Origin: Leptodontidium sp. MPI-SDFR-AT-0119
Taxonomy: Eukaryota; Ascomycota; Leotiomycetes; Helotiales; Leptodontidiaceae
Length of the DNA: 64,000 nt
Assembly: GCA_020726505.1 (NCBI GenBank)
Contig: JAHLEZ010000011.1
Location: 930,001-994,000, forward strand
Direction of reading: 5' to 3'
Made by a program: the position numbers and the translations under genes. Positions 13,401 through 24,700 of the stretch are shown here, in pieces (position 1 is the stretch's first letter; each line of letters opens with the position of its first letter). The notes beneath the pieces were generated by a model that saw only the letters and a program-made list of their open reading frames with translations, had not been told where the DNA came from and did not search any database.

Positions 13401-16400
13401 GTTGACGTTACGTTGACTGGATTTGTGAGCGCTTACCGCGCAAAATGAATTTGGACGACCAAGCTTCCTTCAGCCTAGACCACTTACTGGACAAGGAAAC
13501 AACCGAGGCCCTCTTTTTTAGGGTTGAAGCTAAAGACCCCCATGCGGCCCGTCCAGACAATCAAACTTACACCAGTGGGTTAGCTTCGATCGTGAGATTG
13601 CCATTCCATGCCATGTTGCATGGATGGAGTCTTTACACTTGAGAACGGAGTACCCTTGCCATAGATGCAAGCAAGATAGGATGAATTGCCTCATGTCGCT
13701 TGAGCTCAAGAAGGTCCCAAAAGGTTGTCTGGTGCACTGTGCGGATAAGCCACAGTGGGCGTCAGCACGACGAGATAAATTTACCAAGCGATAGTGCTGA
13801 TGGCAGGCTGACCTTCGTTTCACAAGCCCCCCTTTACAGCGCCTCATGGCCGATAATGTGACTTGCGAGGTAGAATGTATTTCTTATCGTGTGCCTCAAA
13901 CTTCTGATACGAGCTGAAGCGTGCTCAGCTTTGCTCGTACCGTGGTCAGAAGACGGCTCCGGTATGGCCGAGAGCTGACTTGAGGAGCTCATCGTAATCT
14001 TCTGAAGCTTTGAGACCGGGTCATGCTATCGACGCTCATTCCCTGGCGACTATGGCGTGGGATTGCAATATTGTGCGCCATCATCATGAAGAGTCGATTG
14101 ATATCATATCCGGATATTGAGGTTGGAAACAGCTTGAAGCATTACTCGTATGGGTCCTGTGAGCTGCACTTCTGGATCATTTGGCGTTAGTAAAAGGGAA
14201 ACCCCCACGCCTGTTGCATCTGCTGGATCCTGGAGTGGATCAGGACTCGCATGCTGATTCCTTGGGTGAGGTCCTCTGCGCCTCGAATAGAGTGGCGTTG
14301 ATAACACAGACCTGGAGACAAGATGGAGTAGCATAGACTTTAGCCTCAAGATTGAGAAACCTCGGATAGAGCCGGAGAGGACATTTGATTGGCACGATTG
14401 CCAAACGGAGAATATATTGGGCTGTATATTGTGCTGCATATTCCAAGATGTGCCTCACTTGAGCATGAGAGTGGGTGCGGTTATATGCAAGTTGCACCTT
14501 GGATATGAGGTTGCTGCACAACGATGAACTTACAACATCACAGCGAATTGTCTGTCTGCCGCCTAATGTTCAGGCTATTGCCAGATCTGACGAGACCTGG
14601 TTTGAAAAGTGCTGATGTTTTGGTGGGATCTGGTCTCAAACTTCATGATCAACCCCGCTGCATGAAATACCGACCAATGCTAAGATGCGCTCAATGTCCA
14701 CCAGGGGCCAATCACATGCCGTTGTCCTTCGGACATGGCGATACATCGTGAAGCCATGAAGACGGCCGCAGTCCTGATCAGGCAGTGGAGGTTTCGAAGA
14801 TGGCATGCTGCTTTCAGGGGACGGACCCAGTATTTCGGCGGGAAGATTGATTGGATCAGCGGAAGGGTCAGGGATGAGGTTAATCATATCGTAATAATCT
14901 CCGTAGAAATATTCCCCTCTCTATTTTTGCATTTGCCGCCGCTGTAGTTGGTGTTTTTGATATCAACATAGTGTCGTCAGCCGTGTCGCTTGTTGTCAAG
15001 TTTGACTTGGTGGGACAGCAGAAATTGGGACGAGAGGGGTCTGATCGCTTCATCCAGGTAAACGCGCATGAGGCAACCCTGTAAAGTGAGCTGATGGCGG
15101 CAGATGTATTGGATGATCAAGGAGCCTTCCCACATCAAGATCGACGACCTGTTCAGCGAAAGCTAATCATGGAGATCAGAGACGCTTGGAACGCACTGCA
15201 TCCCTTCCTCTCGAAGCAAGCTTCTGTGGAGACGCGCGCGTCAATTTGACAATTTCAGATCCCTAGATGTAAACTTACACATGTTTGGCTTTCAGAACCT
15301 GGGGACCAACTGGTTGTATGGAAGGCATGGAAGGTTCCTTGGTGCCTGCATACCCGTCAACCCGTTCTGCTGCAGAAGTGTCGTAGCTGCCTTGGCCGAG
15401 GAGCAGCTTTCAATGTGGCAATATAGTGAGTATTGTCACAGCATCATGGCAAGCTACACTGGATGACGGCAAGCCGTCATTGACGACCAGTCCAGTTAGA
15501 GTATCGGGAGACGAAAGCAGCTTGTTAGGGGTGCGGACAGTACCAAGTCATGTCCACAGGATAGTGCCCGTCCGTAGTGAGGGGAAATCAACATGGTCGA
15601 TGCAGTCGAGTCCGCAAGCAGAATAGGATGGCGAATCCAAATTGATGGAAGAGGCTACGCAGCCAATAGTCAGCCTCGTCGCAACTGCTGGTGAGATGCA
15701 ATTTGGTTAGGTTGACTTTGGTGGCCAGTCACAGGTGAGACACTCTGCTGGATCTAACAGGTGGACGGCGGGAAAGGCGCTGGGCGAGCTGTTTCTGATG
15801 TTTCTTGCTGCCACTTTAACATTTTGCAGGAAAGGGCAGGGCACGCAATGGCCAAGGCATCTCCAAGTCAGATTCGTCTCAGCTTCCCACAGGGTCTGGA
15901 GACGGTAGGAATGGCTATTTTAGTAGCATAGCCTGCAAATGATTGCCCTGCTTTGCTGTGTGTGGCTGATGGGGAGAGCGCTGCCCTTGGTTGCCCTTGT
16001 TGGTTGAGGGTTGAGGGGTTTTGTTTGGTGGTTGCGGTTGATAGGGTTCTGGAATTCTGTTTAGATTGTTGTGAGGCTTTTTCACAATACTGTACCCTCT
16101 TTCTCTAGCGAATTATCTTGGTATTAAGGTTTTGGAAGCTTACCTAGATACAGAAAACGAGGATCGAATCCACCTGTCAAGCCAAGCCAGCTCCAGGAAT
16201 TCCATGACGACCCTCATCCCACTACGACCATGGTACAGAATTGAAGGAAGACGCGATGGATCATGAGAGCGTTGGCTGGGATATCCTCGATTCCCTGCAG
16301 GCTTGCAAAGGTTGGGGCCGTCTTGCAGGCTAGATCTGCAACAGCAGCGCATCGCATCGCAGGGTAACTGAAGACGCCTTCCTTCCCCAGGCCAGCACCT

Positions 16401-16600
16401 TCCATCCCATTCCAACAGCACGCCTTTCACCGAAGCCAGCACCATTCAGGGCATGTAGAAATAGCTGCAGAGCCTTGCAGGTGCAGGTGGCCCAAAGCAG
16501 GCTGGTGGACTTCATCCTGCCATCTCCAAAACCTCCCACGTCGCCGCTGTAAGCAGCACGAAAAAGACCACCCCAAACCACGCCACACCAGGCAAAGCCA
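10451..16600. other. gene-free region of mixed composition
   Basis: Only short, mutually overlapping frames on both strands; none carries a domain I recognise. Unlike its flanks it has few simple repeats (a triple GTTGCAG at about 12752-12772 is one). It could hold a long non-coding transcript, distal regulatory DNA or very old decayed sequence; I see no transposon ends or long terminal repeats. Confidence 0.4.
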
Positions 16601-18441
16601 AGAGGAAAGATGAGGAGAGAGGAGAGGAGAGGAGAGGTGGGGGGAGAATAGAGTACTCCGTAGAGGACAGGCTACGGCCCTTGCCTTGCCATCCCATGTC
16701 GCGGCAACCAGTAAATAGTCTGGCCTTAGCCGTCGCCGTCGCCGTAGCCCGAATGATCAAAGTTGCCGTAGAGAGCGAGTCTGGCGAGAAATAATATGGA
16801 CGGGAAAGATACTTAGAGATAAAGATTTGCAGGGAGGACGAATTCGAGGGGGGTGTGTACGTGTGTGTTGTGAGTGAAAATCCTTTGTTTTGGGGCTGGA
16901 GTGCAGCGCACATCGCCAGTGAAAAGTGAGCGAATGCCGTAATGATGCGAGGTGAGTGAGCAGGTTCAATCCGTTCTCAGGCCACATTGGACCGTGTAAA
17001 GTTCCCTCCCTCGTTGTAGGTTCTCTCTCCTTCCTGTGAGAACAGGACAGCAAAGCACAGCATAACTCCAAGAATCTATTTGGTGCCATGCCAGGCGCCG
17101 ATTTCGTGCTTTCTTGCCTGCTTGCCTGCTGCTCAGGGTAAATTGACTGGCATGGCCTCTGGCGTGGCCTGGAATCCTGTCCTGTCCTGTCCAGCGCCAA
17201 TATTTTCTCGCTTAGGGGCCTCCTGAGCAGTGCGTGGGAGTGGGTGGATAGGAGTAAGTACTCGCTGTTTTAGTGAGACCAAACAGACAGACAGACCCCT
17301 CTTCTCGTCGCTCCTCTTCCTCCGACCACTAACAATAGTGACGGACTGACCAGCAGGGAGGCAGGGAGTGGGAGAGAGAAAAGAATGATCAGCAAGCAGT
17401 CCCCACGCTGGCTGGATCAGGCCTGGCTGCGTCGCACTCGCACCACTCGATGCCCTGTCCTGTCCTGCTGCACACCACCGTGTCCACTCACTCACTCACT
17501 CACTCAACTCACTTCACTGTCCACACCCACCCTGCTTGGTCTATCCCTGCCCTGGCCCTGCCCTGCCCTGCCTTGCTACCCACACCCTCTTTCTCTCTCG
17601 TTCTTGCCCACTGCAAAAGGCTGCGTGCGCTGCTGATCTATCTGATGCTGCCACACCTCTTCCCCCACTCTGAGCGGCCCCCCCCCCCTGCTGGCACGCT
17701 GACTGACTCCACTCCACTCCACTCCACTCCGCTCCACTCCACCCTGCAAGAAGGGAAGGAAGACTCCACTGCAAAATTCAAACACAAATGTTCTGCTCAG
17801 CTCACCTTCCACCCCCCTGCTCCTGCGCTTGCCTCGAAACAGCTTGGCCTGCAATGAAGGAAAAGCCACCTGCACCGCACCCTCCAGCATCCAGCATCTG
17901 CTGCAAGGACCGGACAGGCCAACCCAGTCAGACCAGGCCGAGGAGAGGGAAGAGTATATGGGCAACCTCCTCCCTCATCTTTTGCCCCAAGACCCATACC
18001 AGCCTGCCCCATCTCGAACTTCACTACTCTTCACTTCTGCTCTTCCCCCAAGCATTGAGCGCTCCTGATGATACCATCTACAACATCTGTGTCGTCAACT
18101 GCCTCCTGCTTCTTCTACCTCTACTCATCACATCATCAACTCGCACAATCAGAGTCGCTTCTGTCGTCAGCACTGTTGCCATAACCGCCTCGCACAATCC
18201 GTCGAACTCTGGCTCCCCAAACTGCACACCAGGCTCCACATCTTGAGTCACACCATACCTTACCTCACCGAAGCCGGGTACGACACAACTGTACAAAATA
18301 ACCTCAGACACAACTCGAGAAAACTCCTTTAAGAAGGCCGAGCCCACCATCAAAGAATCTCTCATTTCAATTCCTCACCCAACATTCTCGGTTCACTTCC
18401 TCCATCCCACCAACTTTCAACAACCCTCCTCTACATACACA
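16601..18441 (+). promoter_or_regulatory. pyrimidine-rich promoter/leader region of the ecl1-family gene
   Basis: From about 17440 to the ATG at 18442 the plus strand is strongly C/T-rich, with TCAC repeats (about 17489-17507) and CCACT repeats (about 17706-17740). Such pyrimidine tracts are typical upstream of transcription starts of fungal genes. Several upstream ATGs occur, so a long leader with upstream reading frames is possible. The exact transcription start cannot be seen. Confidence 0.45.
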
Positions 18442-18924
18442 ATGACTTTCGATATGGAATGGTCACCAGCATTCTGCCTTGCCTGTGATAGGCAAACCGA
18501 TGGCAAGGTCTATTGCTCTGAAGCCTGCCGTTTGGCAGAGTACGAGAATGCTTCGATTGCAGGCTCGCCAGCCTCATCTCCAACTTCACTTCGAGCTCCC
18601 GTCTCATGGCCTGGGACAAGGCAATCGAACAACGGTTTCTTCATGGAACCCGCATACAACTTCCACAACGCACAACCATACGGCTCAACACCTTCACCAC
18701 GAACTTCCCAATTCTCCTACTCTGCTAGGCCACAATCATCACCAACAGTCACCAAGGCTACCCTGACCCCATCGAGTTCCCAATCGAGTCTCTTCTCTAT
18801 GCAGAGCACTCACTCGTCGACCTCCACCGAACCAATTCAACTCTCCGATGAGTCACGAAAGGCCTTGAGGGCATATGCCAGCTCCTTCGATCAATCTCGA
18901 TACTCGAGGAGGCAATCCAACTAA
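18442..18924 (+). CDS. Ecl1-family zinc-binding life-span regulatory factor
   Basis: Single exon of 160 residues. The N-terminus carries the Ecl1 signature: FCLACDRQTDGKVYCSEACRLAEYE with Cys12, Cys15, Cys25 and Cys29 (C-x2-C, C-x3-C), the four cysteines expected to bind zinc. The rest is low-complexity Ser/Thr/Pro/Gln-rich and presumably disordered, ending in a Ser/Arg-rich tail (SLR-like RYSRRQSN). Ecl1 proteins of fission yeast extend chronological life span and respond to nutrient starvation; filamentous fungi have longer one-copy relatives. The gene is isolated: about 10.7 kb upstream and 8.1 kb downstream hold no other convincing gene, and it follows a long pyrimidine-rich leader. This suggests heavy transcriptional control, an inference. 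Confidence 0.85.
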   Translation: MTFDMEWSPAFCLACDRQTDGKVYCSEACRLAEYENASIAGSPASSPTSLRAPVSWPGTRQSNNGFFMEPAYNFHNAQPYGSTPSPRTSQFSYSARPQSSPTVTKATLTPSSSQSSLFSMQSTHSSTSTEPIQLSDESRKALRAYASSFDQSRYSRRQSN

Positions 18925-19541
18925 ACAACAACCACTTCACTTCTACACCACATCAGTTTACCAATACTTTACTTGCATACCCAACGGCGTTCTTCGATAA
19001 TTTCCCTCACGATACAAATACCCATACCTCCCCTCATATCCTTCCAAGGATCGGCGTTCTATACGATATCGGTTGTTTGTAACAAAAAAAAGCATTCTAC
19101 GGAGCAGCATGCATCACATCTCAATCTCGTCTTTTCAGCATTTTCCAACACTTATCCACAAAATTTCCTTGTGTCAAACTAGCATTGGAGCATCGGAGCA
19201 AGGGTGGGACAATACCACACAACATTCGCTACTTGTGTCATCAACAACGAATACACTTTTCCTTTTTCGTCACATCGTCATTATCATCAACTCGGGCATT
19301 TGAATCAGCATGGAAGGGATAGGATAGGATCAGGACATGATATCATTTGCAAGGGCACTGCACTGGATGGCATGGAGCAATTGTTTTGCAGGATGGAATT
19401 TCGAATTGGGAGGCGCTTGGATTACACGCACACATATGCTTTGCCATCTGGCTCTCGATATGGAGCTTCAGTGTTGTCAGCGATAGTTTGATATAGAGGC
19501 TTCACTTCATCATATTCGATGAAGAACAGCCCATCTATGCT

Positions 19542-19568
19542 TGTGTCTTGTCATGACGACAAGACACA
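19542..19568. terminator. perfect inverted repeat (candidate RNA hairpin)
   Basis: Eleven-base arms TGTGTCTTGTC and GACAAGACACA flank a 5-base loop ATGAC. It lies about 620 bases downstream of the ecl1-family stop codon and could be a structured 3' UTR element or only a chance palindrome. Confidence 0.4.
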
Positions 19569-19842
19569 GCCCAGTCTTCTCGACTGCTTAGTTTAGCTAA
19601 ATAGATATCTCATCACGGGACGAGTCTACATAGACCGACCTAGAGTTTTCTCCAACCTCACTCTGACACCTATCTCATCATCATTGTCGTCACTACTCTC
19701 TTCGTGAACTCGACTCGCCGGAGCAAACCTCCCTTGCATCACCACTTCCCTTCCCCTCACGCACCGCACCGCGCCGCATTCCCAAACTCCTATATCCAGC
19801 CGTCTCTACATACATTAGATTAGATACAGTTAGCCCGCCCAT

Positions 19843-19862
19843 CCATCCATCCATCCATCCCG
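19843..19862. repeat. (CATC)n microsatellite
   Basis: About five tandem CATC units on the plus strand. Confidence 0.85.
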
Positions 19863-22800
19863 CCCGTACAGTAGTCCGAGCCAAAACCAAAGGCAAAGCG
19901 TGACAGGCTCAGCTGGAGAAACACACCAACACCAGGTTTCAGTCGTAGCGTTTTCTCCTAGACCAGACCCAGCAGAACATCTTAACCTTCGCTTAGCTTC
20001 CTCCCCCTTCCGTCGGTGTACTGTCCTAGCAAAACCTTCTCACTGCCACAGTAAGATTTAAATTTTACTTCCACCCAACAAGGTAAAGTGAAGCCCGAGC
20101 GGGCGAGCGAGAATGATTCTAGGTTTTGTAGGAAACTTACACTTGGAGTACACTTTTTTTTTTGCCTGCCATCCAGGGTTTGGTTGGTAAGCTACCTTCC
20201 TTAAGTAGGCTTTTTCGGACCTCGCACAATTTTTACATGCGTACTCTCTGTGACCGAAAGCTAGAATCTGAAACCTAAAAGGTGATCTAGAAAATGGTGT
20301 CTGGAATGTGGTTGGCTTGAACGGGGGGGTCGTTAAATTGTGAGAATTGAGATGTTTTTTTCTTCATACATCACTACTAGGTACGTAGATAGATACTGCT
20401 TGACTGCTTCTTCTTTTTGGTTCTCTGTGAGGTTGGGGGGCGGGATTTAATTCTTAGAGATCGTTGGCAATATCATCAGATTCCATCCCATTTGAAGGGG
20501 GATCTCATCTCTTCCCAATTCCATTCCAAAAAGAGAACGAAACTAAGTATCTCGCACTATCCACTAGAGCCCCGAAGATCCGACCGATGTACCGATGTAC
20601 GATATACGTTTCTGAATCCGAACGTAGGTGCTCTGGTGACGATCCCCTTCTCTTCCCTTCCCCTCACTTTTATTTTCTTTTTTTCTCGCTCCATCCTTCT
20701 TGGCTTTTTTGATTTTCTGGGGAGCGGGAGGGAGCGAAGTAAACTAACTTGTAAATGACAAGAAACAGATGATCTCAATTGTGGGGTTTGAGACATTTCT
20801 ATGGGGTAGGTGGGTGGGTAGCTGCTAAGTACGAACTGGTTAGTTAGAGAGATGATGACCTTATGGAAACGAGGAAATCATTCTCCGTACAGTACGGAGT
20901 CCTCGGGTGAGATTGAGGGAGGGGATGGGATGTGATGGGATGGGATGGTGTCATTTGTCACGAGATACCTACATGCGGATATGAGAGTGCGCGACTTGCG
21001 TAAGAAGTTTCGTACGTGCTGCTTTTCCCTTGGTATGAGGTTATGATTAAGTAAGTAGTTGCTGGTATTTCATCATCGCGAACTTTCCTTCCTATCACGC
21101 TTCCTAGGCATTAAGCTGCATTCATCCGGATGGAGAGGCAAGGCGAGGGGTAAGGTATGATGAGGTGATAATGTGATGAATACACCTCATACAAAGGTTA
21201 CTTCACAGCACAGCGCATTATTACGGAGTTACGGTACGGTAACGAAGAGATTCACGTGTAAAATCAATTTTACGTTTCTTTCAGCCGGATCCGGATCCTT
21301 GCGTAACATCAACACCAGCGTATCAAGAAATGCCTCTTCAGAGCTTGGAGCTCGGATAGAGAGGTCAGAGAGGTGGAGGGGCGTGCTAACGAAACTTACC
21401 TTGGTACTCTGGAACCTGAATCTGAGTTTTTTCTTCTTCTTCATTCCTCCCTCCCTTCCTCTCTTCTCTTTCGCTCCTTCAAAGCTTAAGGTCGGGAATA
21501 AAGACCTACCCCACAAAAAGCACAACACATTCGCCTCCACCATGAAATTTGTAACGGGGGTAATGCTTGTTCCTTGTTCCTCCACAAAATGGGAGGCCCA
21601 CAACAGCGAATGCAAAAGCTCCACAGAACGGGCAGCGGAATGGTTTCGTACCCGGATTTTTGTTGTTGTTTCTACTTATTTACTGTGGAGAACGGCGTCA
21701 TCGTTTTTGCTGTCTGTCTGCCTTTTTCGTCTGTTTTAGTGGAAAGAGCTTAGGCAGGGATTGATGATGCTGTGAATGTGAAACTTGTCAGATCTTCTTG
21801 TCTTGTTGGTAAGGATGGTTGGTGATGATGCAGGTGTTGGTGTTAGTACAAGGTAAGTAAGGGAGGGATGGGTAATGAAAGATAGTTTAGCCTTCATGTG
21901 GGTATGGCGCAAGCAAGCACTCAATTGTCAATTGATCGACACGGGAGTGCCGTTCCCATACTTCCTCCGTCCAGTGCATCTGCAGAGCACCGAAAATCTC
22001 GAACTCTGGTAAATCTCCTTCCTTCCACCTTACAAATCAAAGGAGCGAGATACATGAAGATAAACCACCACAGCTGCACATCAACGAATGAGATGGCCTG
22101 CGTCTATGGTTTCATCTAATCAAGGCTGGCTTCTTGATTGTTGATATGCCGAACTGGTATAATTAAATAATAGGCGTATATTTATTGGTTTATCCTTTGC
22201 TATGCTGTGTTATGATGTGCTGTGCTGTTCTGTTCCTGGAGGCAAGAAATCCACGTCCTTCCTCGTTTCAGACCTTCAAATCCTTCACTTCTCATCCTTC
22301 TGGTTGGCCCAAGGCCGTTTTATGCATTCATGCCCCCTTGGGTTCACTGGATATATCTCCTCTCCCTGATCCTAACAAGTAAGCTAGCCAGCTAAGCCGC
22401 CAACACAAGCAAGCTCGCTGGCAAATTATCAATTGATTCAATCAAATCCAATTACCTACCGTACTCTCAAGCTGCAGAAGACAGGGAACGATAGCTATCT
22501 GCTTATTAGGTAAGATCAATTTCAAGTCCCTTTGGGTTTGGATTTGAGTTACAAGAGGTGGCGAATTCAATGTTTGATTGAATCGCTTGTTGATTTAGCC
22601 TCGCCGCCCCCAAAACCTGATACCGGAAAAGTGAAAATTTTCACTTGCTTGCATGAAATGCCAACATCATGGTACAGCACAGTCATACCATAGGAGCATT
22701 TCAGCTCAGCTCAGCTCATTCATGGGACCAGGTAAGGTACGATGATATGGTATGGTATGGTTGGTACCTGAACCGAACCGATAAACCAGTCAGTCAGTTA

Positions 22801-24700
22801 GTAAGTCCCCTCCCGGGAGGACGGGATATGGGGCCAAAAAATCCCCATCCAGGCACAGGAACGGGGCCAGCAGGGAAGGAAAAAGAATGGAGCTGTAATG
22901 GAACTGGAATGCAAGGAGGACAAGGAAAACAACGGGATCGTGCTGTTGTTGTGGGGATATGGCTACCAGGGGATTGGATCGTGGCTTAACACGTATGTAC
23001 GGAACTGTTTTGGGTACAGTAACACCCACCAACAGCAGCTTGGAGTTGGTGGTGATTAAGCTGTGCCCGGCCTATCTGTGGTTTTGGGGGTTAAGGCATG
23101 TAGGTATGACTGTACAGTATTGTAATTTGCATTCCAATTCGCGTGTCTCTTTATCAAAAAAGATACTAGGTAGGTATGCTTGAAAATTTTCTCATTCGCT
23201 TTCGCTTATTCTGGGGAAGTCGGGACGGGAAGAAGTTGGTTTTTGATGCTGGGGTTTTGCCTGGGGTCGGGGTGGGCATAGGGCTGGGCCAGATTAAACT
23301 GCGCTGGCCCGACCCGATCGGAGTGACTAACTCAATTCCTTTGTCCTGTCGGGTCTTGGGATGAGTACTCTTCTATTTCCGGACATCTGATAAACAAAAG
23401 GAGAATTTTTTCGTTCGTTCGGTTATAGGCATGAAATTGCAATTTCAAATTCAAACATCCGAGTTGATTTCTTTCTTCTTAGCGATCCGATCCCGCTGGT
23501 GAAGTGTCACTATCTGGTCCTTACCCCAACAAGAATTTCCCGTTTTAAAACACTAGCTAGCGAATCAAGGCCGATGTTGAAGCCGTTGCTGATGTTGATG
23601 TTCCAGACAAGTCTTTTCTCGGAGATCCTTTGGTTGGGTGGCTGTTAGTCGGATGTTGAGCCAAGGGAAAAGTTTGAACGATTGGCAGGGCGTCGACCAG
23701 AGGTCTGGCCAGCGCCTCAAAGGAAATGCGGCTCGGCTCTGCCGCCTTCAAACTTCCTTCTTCACCCCAAGGCTTCTTTCTGCCTCTTTCTAGCTACACT
23801 CGAATGGATCAGAGCAGAGCACGCATAAGCGCCTGTCCACCCATGTTGATGGTTCATGCCTGCCTGACCTTGCCAGATCTGTTGTCGTTGTTGGTTCTGT
23901 GATCTGAGACATTGTTCGGTTCGGGTATGTATGTTTTAGATTTCTCGGTGAAGAGTTTTCCTGCTCTCCTTTCCTTTCTTTTTTTGCCTTTTGTTCTTCA
24001 GCTGTTGACTGGTTCAGGTACGGTTACGGCTACGGCTACGCCCGGTTCATGTTTCTCCCTTTGTGTGCTCGGTCACTTTGTGATCCAATACAATGCTGTG
24101 GTGGTGGTCTGTTCCTGGCCGCCGCCCGGCCCCCAAAAAAAGGAAAGTTGACAGCTGCAGTGACACATGAGTTCCTGGCCTGGGATTCGTGTTCCTCTCT
24201 CCTATTACAATTACAGTACGATATTTCCTTTTCCTCAGGTCTATGGCTGCGGTTCGTGGCCCTGGGGTGTGTGGTTCGAGGTGACGGTATCAATTTCAGA
24301 TAGGTACGATTATGACGTGCTGGATCGGTTCATGCTGAGACAATAGACAAGGAAGTTGAAAAGCCTTGTTCGATCAGTCGGAAGGTTAAAGTCAAAGATG
24401 GACAGGTCTGGGCTTTGTTGGTCTGTTCCCGAGATCGAGATCGGGCGGGAAGAGCTTTTAGCTTTGCTTCTTTCTCCTTTTCGCGATCTCTTTCGGAGAT
24501 ACGACCAGTGTTGGGAAAATTACTTCTAGCTTAGGTAGGGTTTGATGAGACTGTGATATCAGACTATTGGGCACTGTCTCGTCACACATTTCTGTCTCAT
24601 ACACCCTCTCAATCTTCACCTCGCTTCATCCTGAAGAAGCAAAAACCAAATGTCGTTCATAGGTAGGAAAAATACCCTAGGGCAAGCGCCAAGTCAAGAA

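Larger units (their letters stand above)
18925..24700. other. gene-free, low-complexity region
   Basis: Contains an inverted repeat at 19542-19568, a CATC tract near 19843-19860, GGGAT repeats near 20925-20950, and many C/T runs. No protein-like frame. The first several hundred bases are probably the ecl1-family 3' UTR. Confidence 0.45.

Noticed and set aside
16140..16200. GGATCGAATCC resembling a tRNA B box
   Set aside because: Neither strand offers pairing T-arm and acceptor stems around it.
17450..18246. Several overlapping Pro/Ser/Leu-rich frames upstream of the ecl1-type gene
   Set aside because: They are products of the pyrimidine-rich tract read in different frames, not a protein gene.
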